From the NCBI RefSeq assembly GCF_017896165.1, contig NZ_JAFCNB010000020.1, positions 1-64,000 of the forward strand: DNA of 64,000 bases, read 5' to 3'. Made by a program: the position numbers and the translations under genes. Under the pieces are notes generated by a model, which made no database searches, was not told where the DNA came from, and worked only from the letters and a program-made list of their open reading frames with translations. Below are positions 49,879-57,259 of this stretch, piece by piece. Numbering within the stretch: the first letter of the stretch is position 1; each line of letters starts with the position of its first letter. This stretch comes from Microbispora oryzae. Lineage in GTDB: Bacteria > Actinomycetota > Actinomycetes > Streptosporangiales > Streptosporangiaceae.

Positions 49879-50934
49879 TCAGACGGCCTCAAGTTCTATG
49901 ATCCAGAGCGGTGAGCGGGTGGGCCGAGCGGAGACCCTGCGCCATCCCCCGGCCGTGAACAGGGCGTCGTACTCGTGCAGGTGGCGTTCCCGGCCTCCGT
50001 CGGTGACCGACAGCATGTTCATGTCGGCCACAGCGCCGAAGTCCGGCGTACCGACCTCGCCGAGCACGACTTCGAAGACGACGGCACGCGCTCCGGGCCG
50101 GCCGGCGGCACGGCAGTTGCGAAGAAGGCGCACGCATGCCTCGTCGTCCCAGTCGTGCAGGATCCACTTGAGCAGGTACAGGTCCGCCGCGGGCACCTCG
50201 TGGAAGAAGTCACCCTCCACCACACTGAAGCGGTCCGAGAGGCCGAGCTCCTCGGCGGTACGGACCGCCGCGGCGGTCACATGCGGCATGTCCAGGACGA
50301 TGCCGTGGAGTTCGGGATTGGCCCGCATCAGCCCCAGCACGAGCCGGCCGTTGGCGCCGCCCACGTCGACGGCCGACGAGACACCCGAGAGATCGAGAAT
50401 GCTCGCCGCCTCGGCGGCCACGATCTCGGACATGCTTGACCCGCTGGAGGCGAAGGCGTCGCCCTCCTCCGGATGCCGGGAGAAATAGGTGAACTGGTCG
50501 GTGCCCAGTGCCTTGTACACCTGCGTCCTGCCCTCGCGCACGGCGTCGGGAAGGTGGGCCCAGCTCACCCAGGTCGAGTAGCCCGCGAGGTGGAGCGTGG
50601 TGTCGCGCATCGAACCCGGGACCCCCTCACGCAGCAGCTCTCCCATCGAGGTGGTGGCGAACCTGCCGTCCCCTTCGTAGGCGAGCAGCCCGATCGAGGC
50701 GCACGCCCGCATCAGGCGGTAGGTCGTGGCCGGATGGGTGGCCGCCCGTCCGGCGACCTCATCGGCGGTGCGCGCCCCGGCGGCGATGTGGTCGACGATC
50801 GACAGGGCCGCCGCCGTCCGGACGAGCTGCGCCACCGCGTGGCCCGTGATCATCTGGAACAGCCTGCCGAAGTCGCGCTCCCGCTCTTGGGCCGCGTCCT
50901 CGTCTCCCGGCGCTGTCTCGGGCGTTTCCATCAT
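49879..50934 (-). CDS. SAM-dependent O-methyltransferase (COMT-like)
   Basis: A 351-residue methyltransferase of the plant-COMT/hydroxyneurosporene type. An N-terminal dimerisation winged helix (LVRTAAALSIVDHIAAGART, ATTYRLMRACASIGLL) precedes a Rossmann domain with SAM motif AVDVGGANGRLVLGL. The catalytic region LLKWILHDWDDEACVRLLRN includes the HDW His as general base, followed by MNMLSVTDGGRERHLHEY. Such enzymes methylate hydroxyls of aromatic or polyketide natural products. No biosynthetic gene is adjacent. It starts at ATG 50934 (tandem Met) and is upstream of the secreted protein gene on the same strand. Confidence 0.93.
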   Translation of the reverse strand: MMETPETAPGDEDAAQERERDFGRLFQMITGHAVAQLVRTAAALSIVDHIAAGARTADEVAGRAATHPATTYRLMRACASIGLLAYEGDGRFATTSMGELLREGVPGSMRDTTLHLAGYSTWVSWAHLPDAVREGRTQVYKALGTDQFTYFSRHPEEGDAFASSGSSMSEIVAAEAASILDLSGVSSAVDVGGANGRLVLGLMRANPELHGIVLDMPHVTAAAVRTAEELGLSDRFSVVEGDFFHEVPAADLYLLKWILHDWDDEACVRLLRNCRAAGRPGARAVVFEVVLGEVGTPDFGAVADMNMLSVTDGGRERHLHEYDALFTAGGWRRVSARPTRSPLWIIELEAV

Positions 50935-51005
50935 GGTGCTCCGTATGTCATCTCATGGTCTGAGGGCGTGATCACAGATGCTGTTTGGTCGTCCGCGACC
51001 CGCGG

Positions 51006-51644
51006 TCAGCTCGGCCAGGGCGAGCCGAGGATGCGCTCGACGGTCGTCACCCGCCGGAAGCCGGGGATGAAGTGCTCGAGCACGTCGGAGTTCACGGTGC
51101 CGTTCGTCGTCTCGGGGCGGTTCTTGAGCCCGTCGAGGTAGGCGCGCAGGAACTCGTTCTTGAAGTCCCCTCGCGGGTGGACGGCGAGGATCTCGTCGAG
51201 CTGATCGCGTTCCAGTCCGTCCAGGCCGAAGCCGAGTATGTCGGTCAGGACCCCGAGGTGGGTGGTCGCGATTTCCGGGGCCATCCGGCCGGGGATGCCC
51301 GGGGTGGTGTGCAGCGCGATCGCCGTCCAGACGGTCTCGGCGGCGGCCGCCGGGAACCCCCGCTGCAGGAGGAACTTCTGCGCGTGGTCGGCGCTGTCGA
51401 CCTCGAAGCGCTGTTCCACCGCGGAGAAGGGGGTCAGCAGGCCGGTGTCGTGGAACATGGCCGCCAGGTAGAGCAGCTCCGGGTCCGGTTCCACGCCGAG
51501 TTGGTGAGCGTGGATCAGGCCGAAGAAGAAGACCCGCCGGGAGTGGTGATAGATGAGCGGGCTGGTCGTCTCCTGGATCAGCCGGGTCGCATCGGCGACC
51601 GCCGCCGTCTCAGGAATCTCCAGGCCCGCGATGACCTCTGGCAT
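51006..51644 (-). CDS. HD-domain protein
   Basis: A 212-residue protein with the HD phosphohydrolase motif LAAMFHDTGLLTPF, an earlier metal-ligand His in LIYHHSRRVFFFG and a later AIALHTTPG. The pattern is that of cyanamide hydratase/HD_3-like proteins. The substrate is unknown. The start is ATG 51644 behind AGAGG; the longer frame to 51719 has no family support. It diverges from the GlxA-type regulator across about 280 bases, in which no further gene is seen. Confidence 0.88.
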   Translation of the reverse strand: MPEVIAGLEIPETAAVADATRLIQETTSPLIYHHSRRVFFFGLIHAHQLGVEPDPELLYLAAMFHDTGLLTPFSAVEQRFEVDSADHAQKFLLQRGFPAAAAETVWTAIALHTTPGIPGRMAPEIATTHLGVLTDILGFGLDGLERDQLDEILAVHPRGDFKNEFLRAYLDGLKNRPETTNGTVNSDVLEHFIPGFRRVTTVERILGSPWPS

Positions 51645-51920
51645 GACCTCTGACTTTCCAGGAGGCGTGTCGGCTGCGTGGCCGTATGTCCGACTTCCAT
51701 GCTGCTCGCCGACCCACACGTGCCGCCGCCTTCGTACGGCCAGGAATCACCTATATCCAGACAGGTGAGATCGCAGCCGGGTGCTCCAACCCCGTGATCT
51801 TCGGTAACGGTGTGCTACCAATGAACGGTGTCCATGCCTCGCGTGTCGCCGATCGGTCGGCGTTCGTCGTCGCCGGAACCCGGCTGGTCACCGCGCGGAT
51901 CCGGCTCGGGAGCGACCGGA

Positions 51921-52901
51921 GTGGCGACCCCCGCTCCCCATCGCGTCGCGATCATCGTCTACGACGGAGTGACGTTGCTGGACGTCGCCGGTCCCGCGGA
52001 GGTCTTCAAGGAGGCGAACCGGTTCGGCGCCGACTATCGGATCGTGCTGCTGTCGCCGACCGGCGCGGACGTCACGTCGAGTCTCGGGGTCCGGATGGCC
52101 GTGGACGGCGGCGTCTCCGCGGAGCCGGCTGCCGGCACGTTGATGGTGTCCGGATCTGACTTCTATCCGCGCGCCCGTGTCCCCGGCGACCTGGCGGACG
52201 CCGTACGGATTCCGGCGGCTGTCGCCGGCCGGGTCGCGTCGATCTGCACCGGGGCTTTCGTCCTCGCCGCCGCAGGACTCCTCGACGGCAAGCGCGCGAC
52301 CACACACTGGAAGGTCGCGCACGAGCTCGCCGCCCGGTGTCCGACGTGCCGCGTCGAGCCTGACGCGATCTACGTTCGCGACGGCACCACGTACACGTCG
52401 GCGGGGGTGACGGCCGGCATCGACCTGGCGCTCGCCCTCGTCGAAGAGGATCACGGGCCGGGCCTGGCGCGCGACGTCGCCCGCGCCCTGGTGGTGTACA
52501 TGCAGCGCGCGGGTGGCCAGTCCCAGTTCTCGGCGCCGCTGCAAGGACCGCCGCCCCGCTCGCCGGCGCTCCGCAAGATCACCGACCTGGTGACGGCGAA
52601 TCCCCGCGAGGATCATTCGCTCGGCGAACTCGCGAAACACCTCAACGTGAGCACCCGGCACCTCACTCGGCTGTTCCATGACGAGCTGTGCACGACTCCG
52701 GCCCGCTATGTGGAGAACATCCGGTTCGACATGGCGAGGGCGCTGCTCGACCAGGGGCACACCGCGACGGAGGCCGCCACCCTCGCCGGGTTCCCCAGCT
52801 ACGAGAGCCTGCGACGGGTTTTCGCCAGGAAGCTGTCGATCAGCCCCGCCGCCTACCAGCGCCGGTTCGGCACGGCCCGCCGCGTCAACGCGGATCAGTG
52901 A
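51921..52901 (+). CDS. GlxA-type AraC-family regulator with DJ-1/PfpI domain
   Basis: About 326 residues in two parts. The DJ-1/PfpI-like domain is VAIIVYDGVTLLDVAGPAEV, SICTGAFVLAAAGLLDGKRA with the conserved Cys, and TTHW. The C-terminal AraC DNA-binding domain is DHSLGELAKHLNVSTRHLTR, then FPSYESLRRVFARKLSISPA. GTG 51921 is chosen, where the domain begins; the frame is open to 51828 with an unstructured extension. Such regulators sense small metabolites or redox changes and often control neighbouring hydrolase genes, here perhaps the divergent HD protein. Confidence 0.92.
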   Translation: MATPAPHRVAIIVYDGVTLLDVAGPAEVFKEANRFGADYRIVLLSPTGADVTSSLGVRMAVDGGVSAEPAAGTLMVSGSDFYPRARVPGDLADAVRIPAAVAGRVASICTGAFVLAAAGLLDGKRATTHWKVAHELAARCPTCRVEPDAIYVRDGTTYTSAGVTAGIDLALALVEEDHGPGLARDVARALVVYMQRAGGQSQFSAPLQGPPPRSPALRKITDLVTANPREDHSLGELAKHLNVSTRHLTRLFHDELCTTPARYVENIRFDMARALLDQGHTATEAATLAGFPSYESLRRVFARKLSISPAAYQRRFGTARRVNADQ

Positions 52902-52995
52902 GACAAGGCCGAGCACGCCCGCGACGAGCGGATGCCCCACCGAGGCGTCTCGGATCGGCGGCCCGCGAGATGATCAGCGATGCGATGAGGCGTAC

Positions 52996-53049
52996 GTGGC
53001 CCGACGCCTGATCCTGGACACCGGGGTCCTCATCGCCGCCGGGCGGTGA
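52996..53049 (+). pseudogene. N-terminal scrap of a PIN-domain toxin
   Basis: GTG 52996 opens an 18-codon frame reading ARRLILDTGVLIAAGR before TGA. LDTGVLIA with its first acidic residue is the usual start of VapC-type PIN nucleases. The remaining roughly 110 residues are missing. It is probably a decayed toxin-antitoxin locus. Confidence 0.5.
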
Positions 53050-53122
53050 TCACGATGGACGCGTCGGCCGCGTTCGACGATCTCCCGGGTGTGCGCGCAG
53101 GTCGTTCCCCGCTGACTCAGGT

Positions 53123-53593
53123 TCACTGGCCGCCGAACCATCCGGGCACGTCGAGCCGCCAGAGATCCGGCGGCGTCATCGTACGCAGGTCGGCCTCCAG
53201 CGCCCGGAGCCGCTCGTGACCCAAGGTCTTCGCCCACCGGTTCCGCATGGCGTCGAAGATCTGCGCAGAACGTGCCAGCGCGTCCGTGCCGTGCCTGGTG
53301 AGCCGGACGATCTTCCGTCTGGTGTCCTTGGGGTCGGGACTGCGTTCCACGTAGCCGACCCGCTCGAGTGCCTCGATCATCTTGCCTGCCGCCTGCTTGG
53401 AGACGCCGAGCGTGCGCCCCAGGTCGACCGCGGTCGCGCTGCCGCGGCTGATCGCCTGGAGCACGAATCCGTACATCGGCCGCATGTCGGGGTGTCCCTG
53501 CCGGGCGAGCTCGGCGTGCAGCTCGTCGATGAGCACGCGGAACGCCATGAACAGCCGCAGGGGGAGCTCGAAGCCCGGGGCGTCACTTGACAC
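53123..53593 (-). CDS. MarR-family transcriptional regulator
   Basis: A regulator of about 156 residues with the MarR winged helix: LQAISRGSATAVDLGRTLGV, SKQAAGKMIEALERVGYVER, and the wing SPDPKDTRRKIVRLTRHG. GTG 53593 is chosen because an earlier ATG (53629) lies inside the operator-like palindrome. It diverges from a cupin gene 60 bases away. A perfect dyad overlapping that gap suggests autoregulation and repression of the cupin gene. Confidence 0.9.
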   Translation of the reverse strand: MSSDAPGFELPLRLFMAFRVLIDELHAELARQGHPDMRPMYGFVLQAISRGSATAVDLGRTLGVSKQAAGKMIEALERVGYVERSPDPKDTRRKIVRLTRHGTDALARSAQIFDAMRNRWAKTLGHERLRALEADLRTMTPPDLWRLDVPGWFGGQ

Positions 53594-53616
53594 GATAGAC
53601 AACCTGGTTGACGATA

Positions 53617-53635
53617 TGGACAACGACATTGTCCA
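53617..53635. promoter_or_regulatory. Operator-like palindrome TGGACAA-N5-TTGTCCA
   Basis: A perfect 7-bp dyad with a 5-base spacer lies between the divergent MarR and cupin genes, 18 bases before the cupin start codon. A degenerate half-site pair (TTGAC/GACAA) lies at about 53587-53602. It is the natural MarR binding site. Confidence 0.7.
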
Positions 53636-53653
53636 TTTTAGGAGATCACTTCG

Positions 53654-54031
53654 ATGTCTGTCATCCGTGCCGCCGAAGCCCGCCGATCCGAGACTCCCGG
53701 CGGCGTCATGACGACCTTCGCCTCGCCCACGCAGGGCGACGCCGGACGCTCTCTGTGGCGCGTCGACGCCTTCCCGGGCGCGGCCGGCCCGCTGCACGAC
53801 TTCGACACCGAGCAGGTGTGGACCTTCCTGGAGGGGGCCGCGAGCATCGAGCTCGGCGACGACAAGATCACCGTTGGGCCCGGCGACACGGTGGTCATTC
53901 CGGCCGCCACCCCACGCCGTGTCATGGCCGGCCCCGAGGCCGGCTACAGCGCCGTCGTCACCTCGGCGGCGGGAGCACAGGCGATCCTGCCCGACGGCAC
54001 CGTCTACGGGGTGCCGCCCTGGATCGCGTAA
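53654..54031 (+). CDS. Cupin-domain protein
   Basis: A 125-residue single cupin: motif 1 is GPLHDFDTEQVWTFLEGAAS and motif 2 GPGDTVVIPAATPRRV. Only one of the usual His metal ligands is present in motif 1 (LHDF), and the second-motif His is Arg, so metal binding may be weak or absent. The function is unknown; small cupins act as isomerases, oxygenases or binding proteins. ATG 53654 follows TAGGAG. Probably controlled by the divergent MarR. Confidence 0.87.
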   Translation: MSVIRAAEARRSETPGGVMTTFASPTQGDAGRSLWRVDAFPGAAGPLHDFDTEQVWTFLEGAASIELGDDKITVGPGDTVVIPAATPRRVMAGPEAGYSAVVTSAAGAQAILPDGTVYGVPPWIA

Positions 54032-54152
54032 GCGGCACGATCTCGCACATGACGGTCCGGTCGCGGCTGACCCGCTGTCCGGAAGGAACGGCCGATGGAG
54101 GCCGCGTCACGGCCCATGGCGCGATCGGCGGCGCTGCCGGAAGAATGTGGGC

Positions 54153-54821
54153 GTGCGACGTCTTGCGCTCTTCGATCTTGACAACACGCTGATAGATCTG
54201 GACCACGCCTTCGGGGTGTGGGCCACGGAGTTCATCGGCGCGCACGGCCTGGGGCCAGAGGCGTTCGAGTGGCTGATCGGCCTCAACCGGGAGGGCAATC
54301 CCCATCGTGAGGAGTTCTTCACCCAGGTCCGCGAGCACCTCGCCCTGACCCAGACGGTCGATGAACTGGTGGGCGGATATCGGCGGCGCGTGCCCCACCT
54401 CGTGCGTTGCCGGACCGAGGTGCTCGACGGCCTGGCCCGGCTCCGGGCGTCGGGGTGGCGCGTCGCGATCGTGACCAACGGGACGCCGGAAAACCAGCTC
54501 GCGAAGATACAGCGGACCGGGCTGGCCGAGGCCGTGGACGCCTACGCGATCTCGGGAGCCGAGGGCATCCGCAAACCGGAGGCCGGGCTGTTCGAGATCG
54601 CGGCCAAGCGCTGCGGCACGTCTTTCGACGGCGGCTGGATGATCGGCGACAACCTCACCGCCGACATCGCCGGCGGGCGTGGGGTGGGGCTCCGGACGAT
54701 CTGGATCGACCGGAGGGCCGAGCGGCGAGCCGACAACCAGGCCGACCATGTGGTCACGGACGTGCTCCAGGCCATCGAGATCCTGCGCGACGGCGGTAGT
54801 GATAGCGGTGCGACAGCGTGA
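54153..54821 (+). CDS. HAD-superfamily hydrolase (phosphatase)
   Basis: A 222-residue HAD phosphatase: motif I FDLDNTLIDLD, motif II IVTNGTPENQ, motif III Lys in GIRKPEAGLFEIA and motif IV GWMIGDNLTADIAGG. The cap is small and helical, as in YjjG/Gph-like phosphatases. It starts at GTG 54153 behind GGAAGAA, 122 bases after the cupin gene. Its 3' end overlaps the convergent arginase-GNAT gene by 68 bases, an unusually long coding overlap. Confidence 0.92.
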   Translation: MRRLALFDLDNTLIDLDHAFGVWATEFIGAHGLGPEAFEWLIGLNREGNPHREEFFTQVREHLALTQTVDELVGGYRRRVPHLVRCRTEVLDGLARLRASGWRVAIVTNGTPENQLAKIQRTGLAEAVDAYAISGAEGIRKPEAGLFEIAAKRCGTSFDGGWMIGDNLTADIAGGRGVGLRTIWIDRRAERRADNQADHVVTDVLQAIEILRDGGSDSGATA

Positions 54822-56214
54822 AGCCCAGGCCGTAGTAGAGCGCGAGGGCCGGCGCGTTGTCCTCTTCGACCTGGAGGTAGAGGCGGGGCGCGCCCCGCTC
54901 CTGCGACCACAGCGCGGCGGCCGCCATGATCGCCTTCGCCACGCCTTCGCGCCGGTGATCGGGGTGGGTGGCCAGGCAGAAAACGCCGGTCCAGCCGTCC
55001 TCCACGATGGCCGCGCCGAGACCCGTGGCGCCCTTGGCGAAGAGGCCCGCTCGGGGCGCGACGCTCTGGATGACGTCCACATCGTCCGTCTGGCCGCCGA
55101 CCGCCCTGAACAGCTCCGGCCACCGGGTGTGGTCGTCCACGCGCTCGATCCCGCCGGGATCGGCGGCCGCGGCCAGGACGGTTTTCGCCTCGGCCGCCAT
55201 GACGAGCGTTCTGGCCACGGCGGAGTAGCCGCGGGCCGCGAGAAGCGTGTCGAGCCCCCGATGACGATCCTCGGGGCTCACCTGCACGGTCACCGGAAGT
55301 CCCCGCTCGGAGTAGAAGGACTCCAGCGCCGGGATCGACGCGGTGGCGCCGGGCAGCGGGAGCGCCGAGTTGAGGCGCTTGCGGCTCACGCCCGGGGTGT
55401 GACGGAGGAGCCATCCGTCGCGTTCCTCGACGTGCCGGGCGGGCCAGGCGACGGCCGCGCGCCGTTCGATCCGTTCCGGACGGGACGCGCCGCACAGCCG
55501 GACGAGTTCGGGGACGAGGCGCCTGAGCATCCGCTCGTCACGCGGGTCGCGGGGCGCGTATTCGGTGATGCCGAGCCCGACGATCTCGTTTCGGGCGGCG
55601 AGCTCGGCGATCGCCTCAGTCAGCGCCTCAGGGGAGAGGCCGCCGGGCTCCGGATAGCCCACCGACGTGATGCCGTCCAGGACGTCGAGATCCACATGGA
55701 TGTAGACGGCCGCGTTCCCGTCGACAGTGGACAGGCCGCCGACGCCCGCTCGCCGGATGTAGTCGGCCTCCGGGGGATCAAGGACACGGGTCCCGGCCAG
55801 CGCGACCTGCTCAGGGCGCAGCGCGGGTGAGGGCACCAGATCGGCCGGGCCCTCACCGAGGAGCGTACGGAGGATCATGCCGTGGAACGCGCCCGACGGC
55901 GACGTGCCGGGCGTGTTCAGGTCGCCGTGGGCGTCGAACCAGGCGAGGCGCAGGCGGTCACCGTACCGGCGCAGTGCGGCGGCGACCGGTTCGAGCTCGA
56001 CGCCGCAGTCTCCGCCCACCGTGACGACGAAGCCGTCCCGGGGCAGCGCCCGCCTGACCGCGCGGGCGGTGTCGGCCAGGGTGCCGCCGGCGTCCACGCG
56101 GATGTGCCGGGACTCGGGGATCATGGCGGCCAGGCGGGAGGCGCCTTCGACCAGCCTGGGCGCCGTCGGTGACAGCGACCCCTGCCACTGGGGAACCTCG
56201 ACGACGGTTAACAC
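54754..56214 (-). CDS. Arginase-family / GNAT acetyltransferase fusion protein
   Basis: One 486-residue frame joins two enzymes. Residues about 1-255 are an arginase/agmatinase-type ureohydrolase with VTVGGDCGVE, WFDAHGDLNTP, SGAFHGM, YIHVDLDVLDG and GLGITEYAPRD. The canonical GGDH metal ligand is Cys here (GGDC), which also occurs in divergent family members. Residues about 265-486 are a GNAT acetyltransferase: AWPARHVEERDGWLLRHTPG, CLATHPDHRREGVAKAIMAA for acetyl-CoA, and LYLQVEEDNAPALALYYGLG. No stop or internal ribosome binding site separates them. The start is GTG 56214 behind GAGGGGG. It diverges from a LysR gene. Confidence 0.88.
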   Translation of the reverse strand: MLTVVEVPQWQGSLSPTAPRLVEGASRLAAMIPESRHIRVDAGGTLADTARAVRRALPRDGFVVTVGGDCGVELEPVAAALRRYGDRLRLAWFDAHGDLNTPGTSPSGAFHGMILRTLLGEGPADLVPSPALRPEQVALAGTRVLDPPEADYIRRAGVGGLSTVDGNAAVYIHVDLDVLDGITSVGYPEPGGLSPEALTEAIAELAARNEIVGLGITEYAPRDPRDERMLRRLVPELVRLCGASRPERIERRAAVAWPARHVEERDGWLLRHTPGVSRKRLNSALPLPGATASIPALESFYSERGLPVTVQVSPEDRHRGLDTLLAARGYSAVARTLVMAAEAKTVLAAAADPGGIERVDDHTRWPELFRAVGGQTDDVDVIQSVAPRAGLFAKGATGLGAAIVEDGWTGVFCLATHPDHRREGVAKAIMAAAALWSQERGAPRLYLQVEEDNAPALALYYGLGFTLSHRYHYRRRAGSRWPGARP

Positions 56215-56328
56215 CGTGCCCCCTCGCCTGACGATCCGCGTGACGATTCCTGGACGGTCACCAGTCTCGTATGCTCCAATTCGCAACGTCCACTTAGTGT
56301 TTCCGCGCAGATCTATAAGGCTTCCTTG

Positions 56329-57207
56329 ATGTTGGACCCCACGCGGCTCCGTCTTCTGGTGGAGTTCGCCGAACACGGCACGATGACGGCCGTGGCGGAG
56401 GTCTGCGGGATGACCTCGTCCGCGGTCTCCCAGCAGCTCGCCACGCTCGAACGCGAGGCCAAGGTGCCGTTGTTCGAACGCGCCGGGCGTCGCGTACGCC
56501 TCACGGCCGAGGGCCGGCGCCTCGTCGGGCACGCGCATACCGTGCTCAACGCGCTGGACGCTGCCGAGGAGGACCTCCGCTCGGCCGCGACGCCGAGGGG
56601 GCCCGTCCGGGTGGCCTGTTTCGCCACGGCCGCGGTCCACCGCCTGCTGCCGGCCGTCGCGGCCGCCAGAAGCCGCCATCCGGAACTCCGCGTGAGCGTT
56701 CACGAGCTCGAACCCCAGGAGGCGGTCGAGGCGCTCCGCGACCGCCGCTGTGACCTCGCGATCATCTTCACCTACAACCTGATCCCCGAGGACTTCCCGC
56801 CCGGAGTGTCCCTGCGGCTCCTGGGGGCCGAACCCATCCTGATCGCCCTTCCCTCTGGCCATCGGGCCGCGACCGGCGAAGTCGATCTCCGGCTGCTGGC
56901 CGGCGAGCCGTGGATAGCGGGCACCCACGGCACCACCGACCACGAGATGCTCGACCGGGCCTGCGCGCTGGCCGGCTTCCGTCCGGACGTCATCCACACG
57001 GCGGACGACTACGCGCTGGTCCTCCGCATGGTCCACGAGGGGCTGGGGGTCGGGCTGGTTCCCGAAGTGGTGGCCGCCGTGGTCGGCGTGCCCGAGGGCG
57101 TCGTCCTCCGCCCCATCTCGACGATCGCGATCACCCGGAGCACCTACGCGCTGGTCCGCACCGCGACCCCGGCGGTCGGCGCCGTGCTCGGCCTGCTCGG
57201 CGGCTGA
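56329..57207 (+). CDS. LysR-family transcriptional regulator
   Basis: A 292-residue LysR regulator. The winged helix is RLRLLVEFAEHGTMTAVAEV, then MTSSAVSQQLATLEREAKVP. The effector domain includes VRVACFATAAVHRLLPAVAA, RRCDLAIIFTYNLIPEDFPP and MVHEGLGVGLVPEVV. ATG 56329 is chosen. It diverges from the arginase-GNAT gene across 114 bases and probably regulates it. A similar layout, a LysR gene (ArgP/IciA-like in role) next to an arginine-related enzyme, is common, but the inducer is not known. Confidence 0.93.
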   Translation: MLDPTRLRLLVEFAEHGTMTAVAEVCGMTSSAVSQQLATLEREAKVPLFERAGRRVRLTAEGRRLVGHAHTVLNALDAAEEDLRSAATPRGPVRVACFATAAVHRLLPAVAAARSRHPELRVSVHELEPQEAVEALRDRRCDLAIIFTYNLIPEDFPPGVSLRLLGAEPILIALPSGHRAATGEVDLRLLAGEPWIAGTHGTTDHEMLDRACALAGFRPDVIHTADDYALVLRMVHEGLGVGLVPEVVAAVVGVPEGVVLRPISTIAITRSTYALVRTATPAVGAVLGLLGG

Positions 57208-57259
57208 CGCGCCGTCGAACCCGCGGCGGGCCGTCCGTTCCGGACGATGTCCGCGAGCG

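Noticed and set aside
54407-55495. Alternative ORFs in the HAD/arginase-GNAT overlap
   Set aside because: Arg/Gly-rich shadow translations without motifs; the two annotated genes explain the region.
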